From positions 62,001-126,000 of the forward strand of contig NZ_JACABA010000007.1 in the NCBI RefSeq assembly GCF_013377015.1: a stretch of DNA of 64,000 nucleotides. Reading direction: 5' to 3'. Below, in pieces: positions 1 through 11,244 of the stretch. The DNA is from Rhodopseudomonas sp. (GTDB taxonomy: Bacteria; Pseudomonadota; Alphaproteobacteria; Rhizobiales; Xanthobacteraceae). The notes under the pieces were generated by a model. That model made no database searches and was not told the DNA's origin. It saw only the letters and a program-made list of their open reading frames with translations. Made by a program: the position numbers and the translations under genes. How positions within the stretch are numbered: the first letter of the stretch is position 1; the number at the start of each line of letters is the position of its first letter.

Positions 1-174
1 GAATATCCATTCACGGAAAGTTTAGCAGCGCATCGGCGCGGCGCAAGCCACCGCACACGCCGCATGCCCAATCATGCGTTGTCGTTCGGACGTTGCTGCG
101 TTATCTGGAAACAACGACAAAAAACCGCCGAATGACACGGCTTTTCGCAAAATTCCCACTTTTTGGATTTGGCA

Positions 175-2547
175 ATGCAGGATCACACCTCGGCTTCGTC
201 TTTGGACAACGCTATTGCGCTGCAAAAATTCGGCGTTGGACAGCCGGTTCGGCGCAAGGAAGACGACACGCTGGTGCGCGGCAAGGGCAAATACACCGAC
301 GATTTCAACCTGCCCGGCCAGCTCTTTGCCGCGATCGTGCGCAGCCAGCACGCCCACGGCGTGATCCGCGGCATCGACATCACGGCCGCCCTCGCGATGC
401 CAGGCGTTCGCGGAGTCTGGACCGGCACCGATCTGGCGGCGGCCAATTTCGGCCCGTTCACCTGCGGGCTGCCGCTGAAGAACCGCGACGGCTCGCCACT
501 GAAGCAGACCAACCGGCTGCCGCTGATGACCGACAAGGTGCGCTTTGTCGGCGATCCGGTGGCGTTCGTGGTCGCCGAAACCCTGGCGCAGGCGCGCGAC
601 GCCGCCGAGGCCGTCGAACTCGACATCGAGCCGCTGCCCGCGGTGACCGACGCCGAAGCGGCCGCCCAGCCCGGCGCGCCGCAGCTCTACGATCACATCG
701 AAAACAACGTCGCGCTGGATTATCACTATGGCGACGCCGCCGCGGTCGACGCCGCCTTCGCCGCCGCGGCCCACGTCACCAAGCTCGACATTACCAACAC
801 AAGGGTCGCGGTGGTGGCGATGGAGCCGCGCGCGGCGCTGGCGTCCTACGACAAGGCCGCCGAGCGCTACACCATCCAGGTGCCGACCCAGGGCGTCTCC
901 GGCAACCGCGCCAATCTGGCCAAGAATCTCGGCGTGCCGAACGACAAGGTGCATCTGCTCACCGCCAATGTCGGCGGCTCGTTCGGGATGAAGAACATCA
1001 ACTACCCCGAATACATGTGCATCCTGTTCGCCACGAAGCTGCTGGGCAAGCCGGTGAAATGGACCGACGAACGCTCCACCGCGTTCCTGTCCGACAGCCA
1101 TGGCCGCGGCCAGCAGATCCATGCCGAACTGGCGCTCGACGCCGACGGCAAGTTTCTGGCGCTGCGGATTTCGGGCCACGGCAATCTCGGCGCCTACATC
1201 ACCGGCGTGGCGCCGTCGCCGCTGTCGCTCAACACCGGCAAGAACATCTCCAGCGTCTACCGCACGCCGCTGCTGGCGGTCGATATCAAATGCGTCGTGA
1301 CCAACACCACGCTGATGGGCGCCTATCGCGGCGCCGGCCGGCCCGAGGCCAATTACTACATGGAGCGGCTGATCGACCGCGCCGCCGAGGAGATGGGGAT
1401 CGACCGGCTGACGCTGCGCAAGCGCAATTTCGTCAAATCGGCGCAGATGCCGTTCAAGGCCTCGTCCGGCGTGACCTATGACAGCGGCGATTTCGCCGGC
1501 GTGTTCGCCAAGGCGCTGGAGCTGTCCGACCATGCCGGCTTCGCCAGGCGCAAGAAGGAGAGCCGCAAGGCCGGCAAGCTGCGCGGCATCGCGGTCGGCA
1601 GCTATCTCGAGGTTACCGCCCCTCCCGGCCCCGAACTCGGCAAGATCGTGTTCGAGGCCGACGGCGGCGTGAAGCTGATCACCGGCACTCTGGATTACGG
1701 CCAGGGCCACGCCACGCCGTTCGCGCAGGTGTTGTGCGCCGAGCTCGGCGTGCCGTTCGACAGCGTCAGGCTGGAGCAGAGCGACAGCGACATCGTCCAC
1801 AGCGGCAGCGGCACCGGCGGGTCGCGCTCGATCACCGCCACCGGCATGGCGATCGTGGAATCCGCCGCCCTGATCAGCGCCAAGGGCAAGCTTGCGGCGG
1901 CGCATCTGCTGGAGACTTCGGAGGCCGACATCGAGTTCGCCGGCGGCCGCTTCACCGTCGCCGGCACCGACCGCAGCATCGACATCATCGAGCTGGCGAA
2001 ACGCGTGCGCGAAGGCAAGATGCCGGACGGCGTGCCGTCGTCGCTCGACGTCGACCATACCGTCAAAGAAATCCCCTCGACCTTCCCGAACGGCTGCCAC
2101 GTCGCCGAGGTCGAGATCGATCCCGACACCGGCGTCACCTGCGTGGTGCGCTACACCGGGGTCAATGATTTCGGCACCATCGTCAATCCGATGATCGTCG
2201 CCGGGCAATTGCATGGCGGCGTGGCGCAGGGCATCGGCCAGGCGCTGATGGAAGAAGTCAGCTACGACGGCTCCGGCCAGCCGATCACCGGCTCGTTGAT
2301 GGACTACGCAATGCCGCGCGCGGGAGACATCCCGATGATGGCGGTCGGCGACCATCCGGTGCCGGCCAAGTCCAACCCGCTCGGTACCAAGGGCTGCGGC
2401 GAAGCCGGCTGCGCCGGCAGCCTGTCGACCGTGGTCAACGCCGTGATCGACGCGCTATCGGACTACGGCGTCAGCCATATCGACATGCCGCTGACCTCGG
2501 AACGGGTCTGGCGCGCGATCCAGGACGCCAAGACGAAGGTGGCGTGA
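175..2547 (+). CDS. Xanthine dehydrogenase-family molybdopterin-binding subunit (form II CoxL-like)
   Basis: Large, molybdenum-binding subunit of a hydroxylase of the xanthine dehydrogenase / aerobic CO dehydrogenase superfamily, 790 aa. The active-site loop reads AYRGAGR (residues 383-389), the form II CoxL signature, not AYRCSFR of true CO dehydrogenase. The catalytic Glu lies in GCGEAGCAG (about E743). The ATG at 175 was chosen; an in-frame TTG at 163 would add four residues. Partner FAD and 2Fe-2S subunits are not downstream. They may lie before the window start or elsewhere. The substrate (aldehyde, purine, N-heterocycle or other) cannot be read from the sequence. Confidence 0.9.
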   Translation: MQDHTSASSLDNAIALQKFGVGQPVRRKEDDTLVRGKGKYTDDFNLPGQLFAAIVRSQHAHGVIRGIDITAALAMPGVRGVWTGTDLAAANFGPFTCGLPLKNRDGSPLKQTNRLPLMTDKVRFVGDPVAFVVAETLAQARDAAEAVELDIEPLPAVTDAEAAAQPGAPQLYDHIENNVALDYHYGDAAAVDAAFAAAAHVTKLDITNTRVAVVAMEPRAALASYDKAAERYTIQVPTQGVSGNRANLAKNLGVPNDKVHLLTANVGGSFGMKNINYPEYMCILFATKLLGKPVKWTDERSTAFLSDSHGRGQQIHAELALDADGKFLALRISGHGNLGAYITGVAPSPLSLNTGKNISSVYRTPLLAVDIKCVVTNTTLMGAYRGAGRPEANYYMERLIDRAAEEMGIDRLTLRKRNFVKSAQMPFKASSGVTYDSGDFAGVFAKALELSDHAGFARRKKESRKAGKLRGIAVGSYLEVTAPPGPELGKIVFEADGGVKLITGTLDYGQGHATPFAQVLCAELGVPFDSVRLEQSDSDIVHSGSGTGGSRSITATGMAIVESAALISAKGKLAAAHLLETSEADIEFAGGRFTVAGTDRSIDIIELAKRVREGKMPDGVPSSLDVDHTVKEIPSTFPNGCHVAEVEIDPDTGVTCVVRYTGVNDFGTIVNPMIVAGQLHGGVAQGIGQALMEEVSYDGSGQPITGSLMDYAMPRAGDIPMMAVGDHPVPAKSNPLGTKGCGEAGCAGSLSTVVNAVIDALSDYGVSHIDMPLTSERVWRAIQDAKTKVA

Positions 2548-2575
2548 GGGCAAAGCCTGATCGCCCGCGCGGCTC

Positions 2576-2684
2576 CGTCATTGCGAGCCGAGGCCGGCGC
2601 AACGCGCCGGCCGACAGCGAAGCAATCCAGGGGCCACACATTCCGCCCTGGATTGCTTCGTCGCTGCGCTCCTCGCAATGACGG
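2576..2684. repeat. Palindromic intergenic repeat (CGTCATTGCGAG type)
   Basis: The two ends are inverted copies: CGTCATTGCGAG on the left and CTCGCAATGACGG on the right, with an inner inverted pair around GCAATCCAG and CTGGATTGC. This imperfect palindrome fills the gap between convergent genes. Repeats of this style are common in Bradyrhizobium and Rhodopseudomonas genomes. Confidence 0.75.
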
Positions 2685-2742
2685 AATTGGGCGCCTGTGC
2701 GCTGACCGCCAGACGATCCGCACCCGCAGACGCGGCGATCCC

Positions 2743-3543
2743 TTACGCCGCCGCCTGCTCGCGCGGCTGGGTGATCGCGACGTGGTGGCAATGCGCCACC
2801 GGCTTGCCTTCAGCGGTCACGATCAGCGCGGCGATTTCGACGAAGCGATGGCCCTTCTTGTCGTAGTTGCCGACCACTTTCGCCCGCGCGCTGAGCTGAT
2901 CGTCGCAGCTCGCCGCTGACAGCAATTGCATCCGACTGCCGACGTGAATCCACGGCCCCAGGATCGCATTGTCGACGATGACGCGGTTCATGATCCGCTG
3001 CAGCATGCCGGGATGCACCAGATTCTCGGTCGCGAACAACGGATCGGTCTCGCGCACCTCCGAGAGATAGGTCCGCGCCGCCTCGCCGGCCCAGTCGCGC
3101 GGTGCGGTGCCGAGCGATTTGCCGAGCTGAAAGGACGACGTATCGACCGGCAGTCGCGTCGCGACCGGCGCGGTCGCGATGTAATCGGCGATCCGGATCG
3201 CGGGCGCCTGTTCCGGCAACGACGCCGATCCGGTGGCGCAGACCTCGCCGCGGCTCTCGACCGCGAGGTCGAGCCCCACGCCCGCTTCGGCGGCGGTGAC
3301 CAGCGCGTCCTCGCCGTCATAAACCGGCTTGACGAACCGCGCCTCGATCAGCCCGCGCTCCAGGAACGCCCGGCCCCAGCGCGCGATCGGCAGATGCATC
3401 ATATAGGCCATCACCTCGACGCCGGGAACCAGACCGCCGGTGAAACCGAACCGCCGCGCCACGGTGTCGTCGTGCATCTTGTTTTCGGAGAGTTTGGCGG
3501 TGTTGTAGGCGTTGACGCGATACGGTTCGAGCCGGACGGTCAT
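2743..3543 (-). CDS. Hotdog-fold (MaoC-like) domain protein
   Basis: Predicted 266-aa cytoplasmic protein with hotdog/MaoC-like character. The N-terminal half has [11 protein letters not shown] followed by [13 protein letters not shown], a pattern seen in acyl thioester hydratase-like proteins; the C-terminal half looks like a second hotdog unit ([10 protein letters not shown]). The start at 3543 follows a purine-rich Shine-Dalgarno (CGGGAGAAACC); upstream in-frame codons lack family character. Function beyond likely acyl-thioester binding is not known. Confidence 0.75.
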   Translation of the reverse strand: MTVRLEPYRVNAYNTAKLSENKMHDDTVARRFGFTGGLVPGVEVMAYMMHLPIARWGRAFLERGLIEARFVKPVYDGEDALVTAAEAGVGLDLAVESRGEVCATGSASLPEQAPAIRIADYIATAPVATRLPVDTSSFQLGKSLGTAPRDWAGEAARTYLSEVRETDPLFATENLVHPGMLQRIMNRVIVDNAILGPWIHVGSRMQLLSAASCDDQLSARAKVVGNYDKKGHRFVEIAALIVTAEGKPVAHCHHVAITQPREQAAA

Positions 3544-3644
3544 GGTTTCTCCCGGAATGGCTGTTGTTGTTGATCTTGCCGCAAGATGGTACGCCACGGC
3601 GCCGGCAAGGCCAACTGCCCGCCGCAACAGCCCAAACCGAGCGA

Positions 3645-4142
3645 ATGACCGAACCGCCCCGCACCACCCGCATCTATGTCGACGCCGACGCCTGCCCGGT
3701 CAAGGACGAGATCTACAAGGTCGCGGAGCGCCACCGGCTGCCGGTCAGCGTGGTGGCGGGCAACTTCATCCGGGTGCCGCAGCATCCGCTGATCGAACGG
3801 ATCGCGGCCGGGTCCGGGATGGACGCCGCCGACGACTGGATCGCTGAGCGCGCCGGCCCGGGCGACATCGTCATCACCTCGGACATTCCCCTGGCCAGCC
3901 GCTGCGTCAAGGCCGGCGCCGAGGTGCTGGCGCCGAACGGCAAGCCGTTTTCCGAACAATCGATCGGGATGACGCTTGCGGTCCGCAACCTGATGACCGA
4001 TCTAAGGTCCACGGGTGAAGTCACTGGCGGGCCGCGATCTTTCGCGCCGCGCGACCGCTCGGCGTTCCTCTCGGCGCTCGACACCGCCATCCGCCGCATC
4101 CTCCGCGGCCGCGCGAACAACCCCGCGCAACAACCAGATTGA
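3645..4142 (+). CDS. UPF0178 (YaiI/YqxD) family protein
   Basis: 165-aa member of the UPF0178 family, related to PIN/NYN-like nuclease folds. It opens with [15 protein letters not shown], the acidic motif typical of the family, and has a second acidic site in [11 protein letters not shown]. The ATG at 3645 begins just before the conserved core; the frame is open further upstream but unconserved in character. It lies 11 bases ahead of the ABC-F gene on the same strand, so co-transcription is likely. Biochemical role is not established. Confidence 0.88.
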   Translation: MTEPPRTTRIYVDADACPVKDEIYKVAERHRLPVSVVAGNFIRVPQHPLIERIAAGSGMDAADDWIAERAGPGDIVITSDIPLASRCVKAGAEVLAPNGKPFSEQSIGMTLAVRNLMTDLRSTGEVTGGPRSFAPRDRSAFLSALDTAIRRILRGRANNPAQQPD

Positions 4143-4153
4143 ATTGAGTAATT

Positions 4154-5962
<1,809 letters not shown>

Positions 5963-5997
5963 GCATCGGCGCAGCCCCGTCGGACGTCGCCGCGAGC

Positions 5998-6126
5998 ACT
6001 GACCTCATCCTGAGGAGCCCGGCGTCGTCCGAAGGGCGACGACGGGCGTCTCGAAGGATGAGCGTAACATCCTCATGGTTCGAGACGCGCAGCTTCGCTG
6101 CGCTCCTCACCATGAGGGGCAAGTAC
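5998..6126 (+). repeat. Palindromic intergenic repeat, copy A (CTCATCCTGAGGAG type)
   Basis: Begins with CTCATCCTGAGGAGC and ends with GCTCCTCACCATGAGG, with internal GTCTCGAAGGATGAG and CATGGTTCGAGAC that are inverted copies of each other. Same family as 7243-7362 and, inverted, 8655-8758. Confidence 0.8.
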
Positions 6127-6157
6127 TGACAGCCCATCACCATATCCGGAGCCCCGC

Positions 6158-7240
6158 ATGACCACGCCCCTCGCCTCAAAAATCGCCCGCGAGATCGGCA
6201 CGCCTTGCGTGGTGATCGACATGGACCGGGTCGAGGCCAACATCGCGCGGATCCAGGCGGCCTGTGACAAGGCCGGCGTCGCCAACCGGCCGCATATCAA
6301 GACCCACAAATCGCCGCTGCTGGCGAAGCTGCAGATCGCCGCCGGCGCCCGTGGCATCACCTGCCAGAAGCTCGGCGAGGCCGAGGTGATGGTCGATGCC
6401 GGGATCGACGACATCCTGATCAGCTACAATCTGATCGGCGAGGAAAAAATGGCGCGACTCGGCGCCCTGCAGGCGCGCGCCGACATCACCGTCGCCGCCG
6501 ACAATGAAGTGGTGATCGCCGGCCTGCCGCAGGCCGCGGCGCTGGCCGGGCGTTCGCTCAATGTCGTGGTCGAATGCGACACCGGCCGCAAGCGCGCCGG
6601 CGTCGAAACGCCCGCCGAGGCGATCCAACTCGCGCGCGCCATCGCGGCCTCGCCCGGCCTCAGCTTCGCGGGCTTCATGCTATATCCAACCGAGACCGGC
6701 TGGCCCGACGCGCAGCGCTTCTTCGACGATGCGCTGGCAGGGGTCCGCGCCCACGGCCTCGACGCCATGATCGTCTCCACCGGCGGTTCGCCGAACCTGA
6801 AGAATCTCGGCCAGCTCAAGGGCGCCACCGAGCATCGCCCCGGCACCTATATCTACAACGACCGCATGCAGGTCGCCGCCGGCGTCGCCTCCTGGGACGA
6901 TTGCGCGCTCAACGTCTACGCCACCGTGGTCAGCCGCGCCGGCCCCGATCGCGGCATTCTCGATGCCGGCTCGAAGACTCTGACCTCGGATCCCGGCGGC
7001 GGGCTCGACGGCTTTGGCCTGATCCTCGATCATCCCGAGGCGAAGATCGCCCGCTTTGCCGAGGAGCACGGCTTCCTCGACCTCAGCCGCAGCAATACCC
7101 GCCCCAATGTCGGCGACGTCCTCCGCATCGTGCCCAACCACGTCTGCGTCGTCGTCAACATGGTCGACGAGGTCGTGATAGTGCGCGGCGACGAGATTTT
7201 GGGCATGCTCCCGGTCGCCGCCCGCGGCAAGCTGCGGTGA
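6158..7240 (+). CDS. DSD1 family PLP-dependent enzyme (D-threonine aldolase-like)
   Basis: 360-aa alanine-racemase-fold enzyme of the D-threonine aldolase / D-serine dehydratase group. The PLP lysine lies in RPHIKTHK (44-51, K48). The C-terminal metal site of D-threonine aldolases is present as PNHVC (H328, C330). Predicted reaction: retro-aldol cleavage of D-threonine or a D-3-hydroxyamino acid to glycine plus aldehyde, or dehydration of such a substrate. Start ATG follows a GGAG-rich stretch. It is bracketed by two copies of the same palindromic repeat. Confidence 0.85.
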   Translation: MTTPLASKIAREIGTPCVVIDMDRVEANIARIQAACDKAGVANRPHIKTHKSPLLAKLQIAAGARGITCQKLGEAEVMVDAGIDDILISYNLIGEEKMARLGALQARADITVAADNEVVIAGLPQAAALAGRSLNVVVECDTGRKRAGVETPAEAIQLARAIAASPGLSFAGFMLYPTETGWPDAQRFFDDALAGVRAHGLDAMIVSTGGSPNLKNLGQLKGATEHRPGTYIYNDRMQVAAGVASWDDCALNVYATVVSRAGPDRGILDAGSKTLTSDPGGGLDGFGLILDHPEAKIARFAEEHGFLDLSRSNTRPNVGDVLRIVPNHVCVVVNMVDEVVIVRGDEILGMLPVAARGKLR

Positions 7241-7242
7241 CT

Positions 7243-7362
7243 GACCTCATCCTGAGGAGCCCGGCGTAGCCCGAAGGGCGGAGACGGGCGTCTCGAAGGA
7301 TGAGCAGTTCATCCTCATGGTTCGAGACGCGCAGCTTCGCTGCGCTCCTCACCATGAGGGCG
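7243..7362 (+). repeat. Palindromic intergenic repeat, copy B
   Basis: Near-identical to the copy at 5998-6126 (CTCATCCTGAGGAGCCCGG at the left, CTCCTCACCATGAGG at the right). It overlaps the 3' end of the reverse-strand flavoprotein gene, whose last codons and stop are read from repeat sequence. Confidence 0.8.
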
Positions 7363-8589
7363 CCCCAGCCACCCCAGCACGCCCCGGCCCGCGGCGGCGC
7401 CGGTGGCGAAGGCGCCTTGCAGCAGATAGCCGCCGGTCGGCGCTTCCCAATCCAGCATCTCGCCGGCGGCGAACACGCCGGGCAATCGCCTGATCATGAA
7501 ATGCGCGTCGAGTTCGTCGAACGCGATGCCGCCCGCAGTCGAGATCGCGCGGGCGATCGGCGCGACGCCGGTCAGCGTCACCGGCACGGCGTTGATCAAT
7601 GCGGCGAGCTTCTCCGGCGCCAGCGCCGACAGCGCCACGCCCTCGGCCAGCGCCGCCTCATGCAACATGCCGACCCCGAGCGGCGTCAGATGCGCGGCCT
7701 TGCGCAGGAACGTCGCCAGCGACTGCTTGCCCCTGGCCGCCGACAGCTTGGCGGCGAGATCGGCATCTGCGAGATCGGGCCGCAGCGCGATCAGCAGCGT
7801 CGCCTTGCCGCCGGCCATGATGGCCTCGCGCAGCGGCGCCGACAGCGCGTAGATCGCGCCGCCTTCGATGCCGGAGCTGGTGATCATCGCCTCGCCACGC
7901 ACACGGTGCGCCCCGAATGACAGCGCGACGTTCTTCAGCGGCTGGCCTTCGAAGCGCGTCCGAAACAGCTCCGACCACGCGACGGCAAACCCGCAATTCG
8001 CCGGTCGCAGCGGCGAAATCGCCACGCCCTTCGCCGCCAGCGGCGCGACCCAGCCGCCGTCGGAGCCGAGCTGCGGCCAGCTTGCGCCACCGAGCGCCAG
8101 CACGGTCGCGCGCGCCGCCACGCAGCGCGATCCGTCGGGCGTGTCGAATGTGAGCTGCCCGGCGTCGTCCCATCCGCGCCAACGATGCCGCAACACCAGC
8201 CGCACGCCTTGCTGATCGAGCCGCCGCAGCCATGCCCGCAGCAATGGCGAGGCCTTCATCGCCTGCGGAAACACCCGGCCGCTGCTGCCCACAAAGGTCG
8301 GCTGGCCGAGCTCTTCGCTCCACGCCCGCAGCGCATCGGGCGACAGCGCCTCTATCGCAGGGGCCAGAAGCGGCGTCGCCGCGCCGTAGCGCGCCAGAAA
8401 TGCCGGCAGCGCTTCGCTGTGGGTGAGATTGAGGCCGCCGCGCCCCGCCAGCAGAAATTTGCGGCCGGCCGAGGTCATGCCGTCGAACACGGTGACGCGC
8501 GCGCCGCCGCGTGCGGCGGTTTCAGCCGCCATCAGCCCGGCCGGACCGGCGCCGATCACCGCGACGTCGATGTTGGAAATGTCTGCCAC
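7315..8589 (-). CDS. NAD(P)/FAD-dependent oxidoreductase, HI0933-like (TIGR03862 type)
   Basis: 424-aa flavoprotein. The N-terminus has the FAD-binding Rossmann motif VIGAGPAGLMAAE, followed by GRGGLNLTHSE, typical of HI0933/YhiN-like proteins. The C-terminal FAD motif (GVFAAGEMLDWEAPTGGYLLQ) is intact. The final residues, about PHGEERSEAARLEP, are encoded by the palindromic repeat at 7243-7362 and are not expected in family members, so the natural C-terminus has probably been replaced or extended. Physiological substrate of the family is unknown. Start ATG at 8589 leads directly into the Rossmann strand. Confidence 0.88.
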   Translation of the reverse strand: MADISNIDVAVIGAGPAGLMAAETAARGGARVTVFDGMTSAGRKFLLAGRGGLNLTHSEALPAFLARYGAATPLLAPAIEALSPDALRAWSEELGQPTFVGSSGRVFPQAMKASPLLRAWLRRLDQQGVRLVLRHRWRGWDDAGQLTFDTPDGSRCVAARATVLALGGASWPQLGSDGGWVAPLAAKGVAISPLRPANCGFAVAWSELFRTRFEGQPLKNVALSFGAHRVRGEAMITSSGIEGGAIYALSAPLREAIMAGGKATLLIALRPDLADADLAAKLSAARGKQSLATFLRKAAHLTPLGVGMLHEAALAEGVALSALAPEKLAALINAVPVTLTGVAPIARAISTAGGIAFDELDAHFMIRRLPGVFAAGEMLDWEAPTGGYLLQGAFATGAAAGRGVLGWLGRPHGEERSEAARLEP

Positions 8590-8654
8590 GGCGCAACGCT
8601 ATGCACGCTCGGCGACGGCTTGTAAAATTGTTGCTCGCTTGGGCCGTGGCGCTG

Positions 8655-8758
8655 AGTCCTCATGGTGAGGAGCGCGCTGTTGCGCGCGTCTCGAACCATG
8701 AGGGTGGGTCGCCCATCCTTCGAGACGCCCGGCTGCGCCGGGCTCCTCAGGATGAGGG
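8655..8758 (-). repeat. Palindromic intergenic repeat, copy C (inverted orientation)
   Basis: Reads CTCATGGTGAGGAGCGCG at its left and GGGCTCCTCAGGATGAGG at its right, the reverse complement of copies A and B. With copy B it flanks the flavoprotein gene as a pair of inverted repeats. Confidence 0.78.
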
Positions 8759-8785
8759 AGGCTACGCGGGACGGTCGCAGCAACC

Positions 8786-9703
8786 TTACAACTTCACCCC
8801 AGCCCGTGCCGCCGCCTGGGCGACGTATTTCTGGGTCTGCTGAAATGCGCCTTCCAGCGCCTCGGCCTTGCTCATGTCGGAAATCGCGCCGAAATGTTCG
8901 GCGATCGCGTCCGGGGTCCAGTCGGCCTCCGCCAGATTGATGCCTTCGCTCTCCAGGATCTTCACCACCGCGAACGATCCGGCGCCGGCGCCCATGATGG
9001 TGCGGGTCGGGGCGTTGTCGCTCAGCAGATACAGCACCGCCGGCGTGATCGCGTCCGGCTTCATCAGCTGCAGCGCCTGCGGCGGCAGCAGCTCCTCGGT
9101 CATCCGCGTCGCCGCGGTTGGCGAGATGGTGTTGATGCGGATGTCGGTCTTGCGGCCCTCGGCGGCGAGCACGTTCATCAGCCCGACGATCCCCATCTTT
9201 GCCGCGCCGTAATTGGCCTGGCCGAAATTGCCGTACAGGCCCGACGACGACGTCGTCACCACGATGCGCCCGTAATTGCGTTCGCGCATGCCGTCCCACA
9301 CCGCCTTGCAGCAGTAGAACGTGCCCTTGAGATGCACGTCGATCACTTTGTCGAAATCCGCCAGTTCCATCTTGGCGAAGGATTTGTCACGCAGGATGCC
9401 GGCATTGGCGCAGAGCAGATCGACGCTGCCCCATTCCTTCGTGGCCCTGGCGACCATCGCCTTGACCTGCTCGAAATTCGAGACGTCGGCGGCGTCCGCC
9501 ATCGCGGTTCCGCCGGCCGCACGAATTTCCTCGACCACGGTTTCGGCCGCGGTCAATGATCCGCCGGTGCCGTCGCGGGCGCCGCCGAAATCGTTGACCA
9601 CCACCTTGGCGCCACGCGCCGCCAGCCCGAGCGCATGCGCCCGTCCCAATCCGTTGCCCGCGCCGGTGACGATGGCAACGCGTCCGTCAAACCTGATGGT
9701 CAT
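8786..9703 (-). CDS. SDR family oxidoreductase (3-hydroxyacyl-CoA dehydrogenase-like)
   Basis: 305-aa short-chain dehydrogenase. Cofactor motif TGAGNGLGRAHA is near residue 12; the active site has a Ser-rich strand (TTSSSGLYG) and YGAAK as the Tyr-x3-Lys pair. Length and the NDFGG stretch after beta-2 resemble the dehydrogenase part of MFE-2-type beta-oxidation enzymes. Its start is 18 bases after the stop of the MaoC hydratase gene, so the two probably perform consecutive hydration and oxidation of an enoyl-CoA. Last gene of a reverse-strand module starting at 11852. Confidence 0.88.
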   Translation of the reverse strand: MTIRFDGRVAIVTGAGNGLGRAHALGLAARGAKVVVNDFGGARDGTGGSLTAAETVVEEIRAAGGTAMADAADVSNFEQVKAMVARATKEWGSVDLLCANAGILRDKSFAKMELADFDKVIDVHLKGTFYCCKAVWDGMRERNYGRIVVTTSSSGLYGNFGQANYGAAKMGIVGLMNVLAAEGRKTDIRINTISPTAATRMTEELLPPQALQLMKPDAITPAVLYLLSDNAPTRTIMGAGAGSFAVVKILESEGINLAEADWTPDAIAEHFGAISDMSKAEALEGAFQQTQKYVAQAAARAGVKL

Positions 9704-9721
9704 GAGTGTCGTTCCTGAGGT

Positions 9722-10186
9722 TCAAGCAAAATAGATCAGGCCGAGCCAGTCGGCGACCAGCGCCGGCTTGGCCTCGCCCTCGATTTCGACGCTGACGCTG
9801 GTGCGCGACAGCAGTTCGGTCGGCTTGCGCAGCGTCGCCTCGGTCAGGGTGAAGCGACCGCGGATCCGCGAGCCGGCGCGCACCGGCGAGATGAAGCGCA
9901 ATTTGTCGAAGCCGTAATTGACGCCCATGGTGGCGCCGCTGATCTTCGGTAGCGCCTCGTAGGAAAACACGCTGAGCAGCGACACCGTGAGAAAGCCGTG
10001 CGCCACGGTGGCGCCGAACGGGGTCTCGGCCTTGGCGCGCACCGGATCGATATGGATGAACTGCCGGTCCTCCGTGGCCTCGGCGAATTCGTCGATCCGC
10101 TTCTGATCGACCAGATGCCATTCCGACACGCCGACTTCGCTGCCGACCATGTTGATATAAGCGTCGCGCTCCACCATCGAATTCAT
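9722..10186 (-). CDS. MaoC family dehydratase
   Basis: 154-aa single hotdog-domain protein of the (R)-specific enoyl-CoA hydratase type. The catalytic segment is ATEDRQFIHIDP followed by FGATVAHGFLT, matching the Asp-x4-His hydratase motif. The ATG at 10186 follows GGTGAGGAC; the longer open frame upstream is not convincing. Between quinone oxidoreductase and SDR genes in the same direction. Confidence 0.88.
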   Translation of the reverse strand: MNSMVERDAYINMVGSEVGVSEWHLVDQKRIDEFAEATEDRQFIHIDPVRAKAETPFGATVAHGFLTVSLLSVFSYEALPKISGATMGVNYGFDKLRFISPVRAGSRIRGRFTLTEATLRKPTELLSRTSVSVEIEGEAKPALVADWLGLIYFA

Positions 10187-10266
10187 GCAGTCCTCACCGT
10201 TTGCGGCCGCACATTCCACATCGCGCGGGCCTTCGCCAAGCGAAAATTTCGGTTGCAATCAGGGGC

Positions 10267-11244
10267 TCAACGCGTCATCAGCGCGACCCGGCCGATGGCG
10301 CGGCGTTCGATCAGCAATCGCATCCCGTCCGCCCATTGCGCCAGCGGCACCCGGTGCGAGACATGGGGGCGAATCTTGCCCTGCTCCGCCAGTTCAAGCA
10401 GCGCCTTGATCCGCTTCTCGCCGAGCGCGGGATTGCGGCGCACCGACTCGCCGGCGCGGACGCCGAGCACGCTGGCGCCCTTCATCAGCACCAGATTGGT
10501 GCGCGCCATCCCGATCCCGCCGGTGAAGCCGACCACCAGCACGCGCGCGCCCCAATTGATGCAGCGCAGGCTCTGCTCGAAGACCTCGCCGCCGACCGGA
10601 TCGAACACCACATCGGCGCCGCGGCCTCCGGTGAGGCGCTTCACCGCGTCGCGAAACGGCTCGGCGCCGTACAGCACGCCATGATCGGCCCCCTTCGCCC
10701 GCGCCGCTGCGAGCTTTTCTTCGCTGGAGGCCGCCGCGATCACAATGGCGCCCAGCACCTTGCCGAGTTCGACCGCGGCGAGCCCAACACCGCCGCCGGC
10801 GCCATGCACCAGCAGGACTTCGCCGGGCTGGATCTGCGCGCGCACGACCAGGCCGTGATACGCGGTGCCGTGGCCGGCGAGAAACGTCGCCGCCTCCGCA
10901 TAGTCGAAATTGCGCGGCATCGGCGTCAGCTGTTGGGCCACGACCACCACCTCGTCCGCGTAGCCGCCGAACCGCAATTTCGCGATCACGCGGTCGCCGA
11001 GCGCGACGCCGGCGACACCATCGGCGATCTCGATCACGTCGCCGGCCGCCTCGACGCCGGGAATGAACGGCAGCTCCGGCTTCAGCTGATACTCGCCGGC
11101 GCACATCAGGACGTCGGGAAAATTGATCCCGGCGGCATGCACCGCGACCCGGACCTCGCCCGCCGCCAGCGGCTTGCGCTCGAAACTTTCCAGCCGCAAC
11201 GCCTCGGGCGGTCCGAGCTCACGGCAAACCACGGCTGTCGGCAT
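10267..11244 (-). CDS. NADPH:quinone oxidoreductase family protein (zinc-independent MDR)
   Basis: 325-aa medium-chain reductase. N-terminal GroES-like domain contains NFPDVLMCAGEYQ and GVEAAGDV; the nucleotide-binding motif is VHGAGGGVGLAAVELGK. Zinc-ligand cysteines of alcohol dehydrogenases are absent, fitting a quinone or enoyl reductase. Its ATG overlaps the stop codon of the preceding isomerase gene by one base, giving translational coupling. Confidence 0.88.
   Translation of the reverse strand: MPTAVVCRELGPPEALRLESFERKPLAAGEVRVAVHAAGINFPDVLMCAGEYQLKPELPFIPGVEAAGDVIEIADGVAGVALGDRVIAKLRFGGYADEVVVVAQQLTPMPRNFDYAEAATFLAGHGTAYHGLVVRAQIQPGEVLLVHGAGGGVGLAAVELGKVLGAIVIAAASSEEKLAAARAKGADHGVLYGAEPFRDAVKRLTGGRGADVVFDPVGGEVFEQSLRCINWGARVLVVGFTGGIGMARTNLVLMKGASVLGVRAGESVRRNPALGEKRIKALLELAEQGKIRPHVSHRVPLAQWADGMRLLIERRAIGRVALMTR

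Noticed and set aside
22-2355. 777-codon open frame opposite the CoxL-like gene
   Set aside because: High-GC shadow frame, His/Arg/Ala/Gly-rich, no domain; the forward gene has clear motifs.
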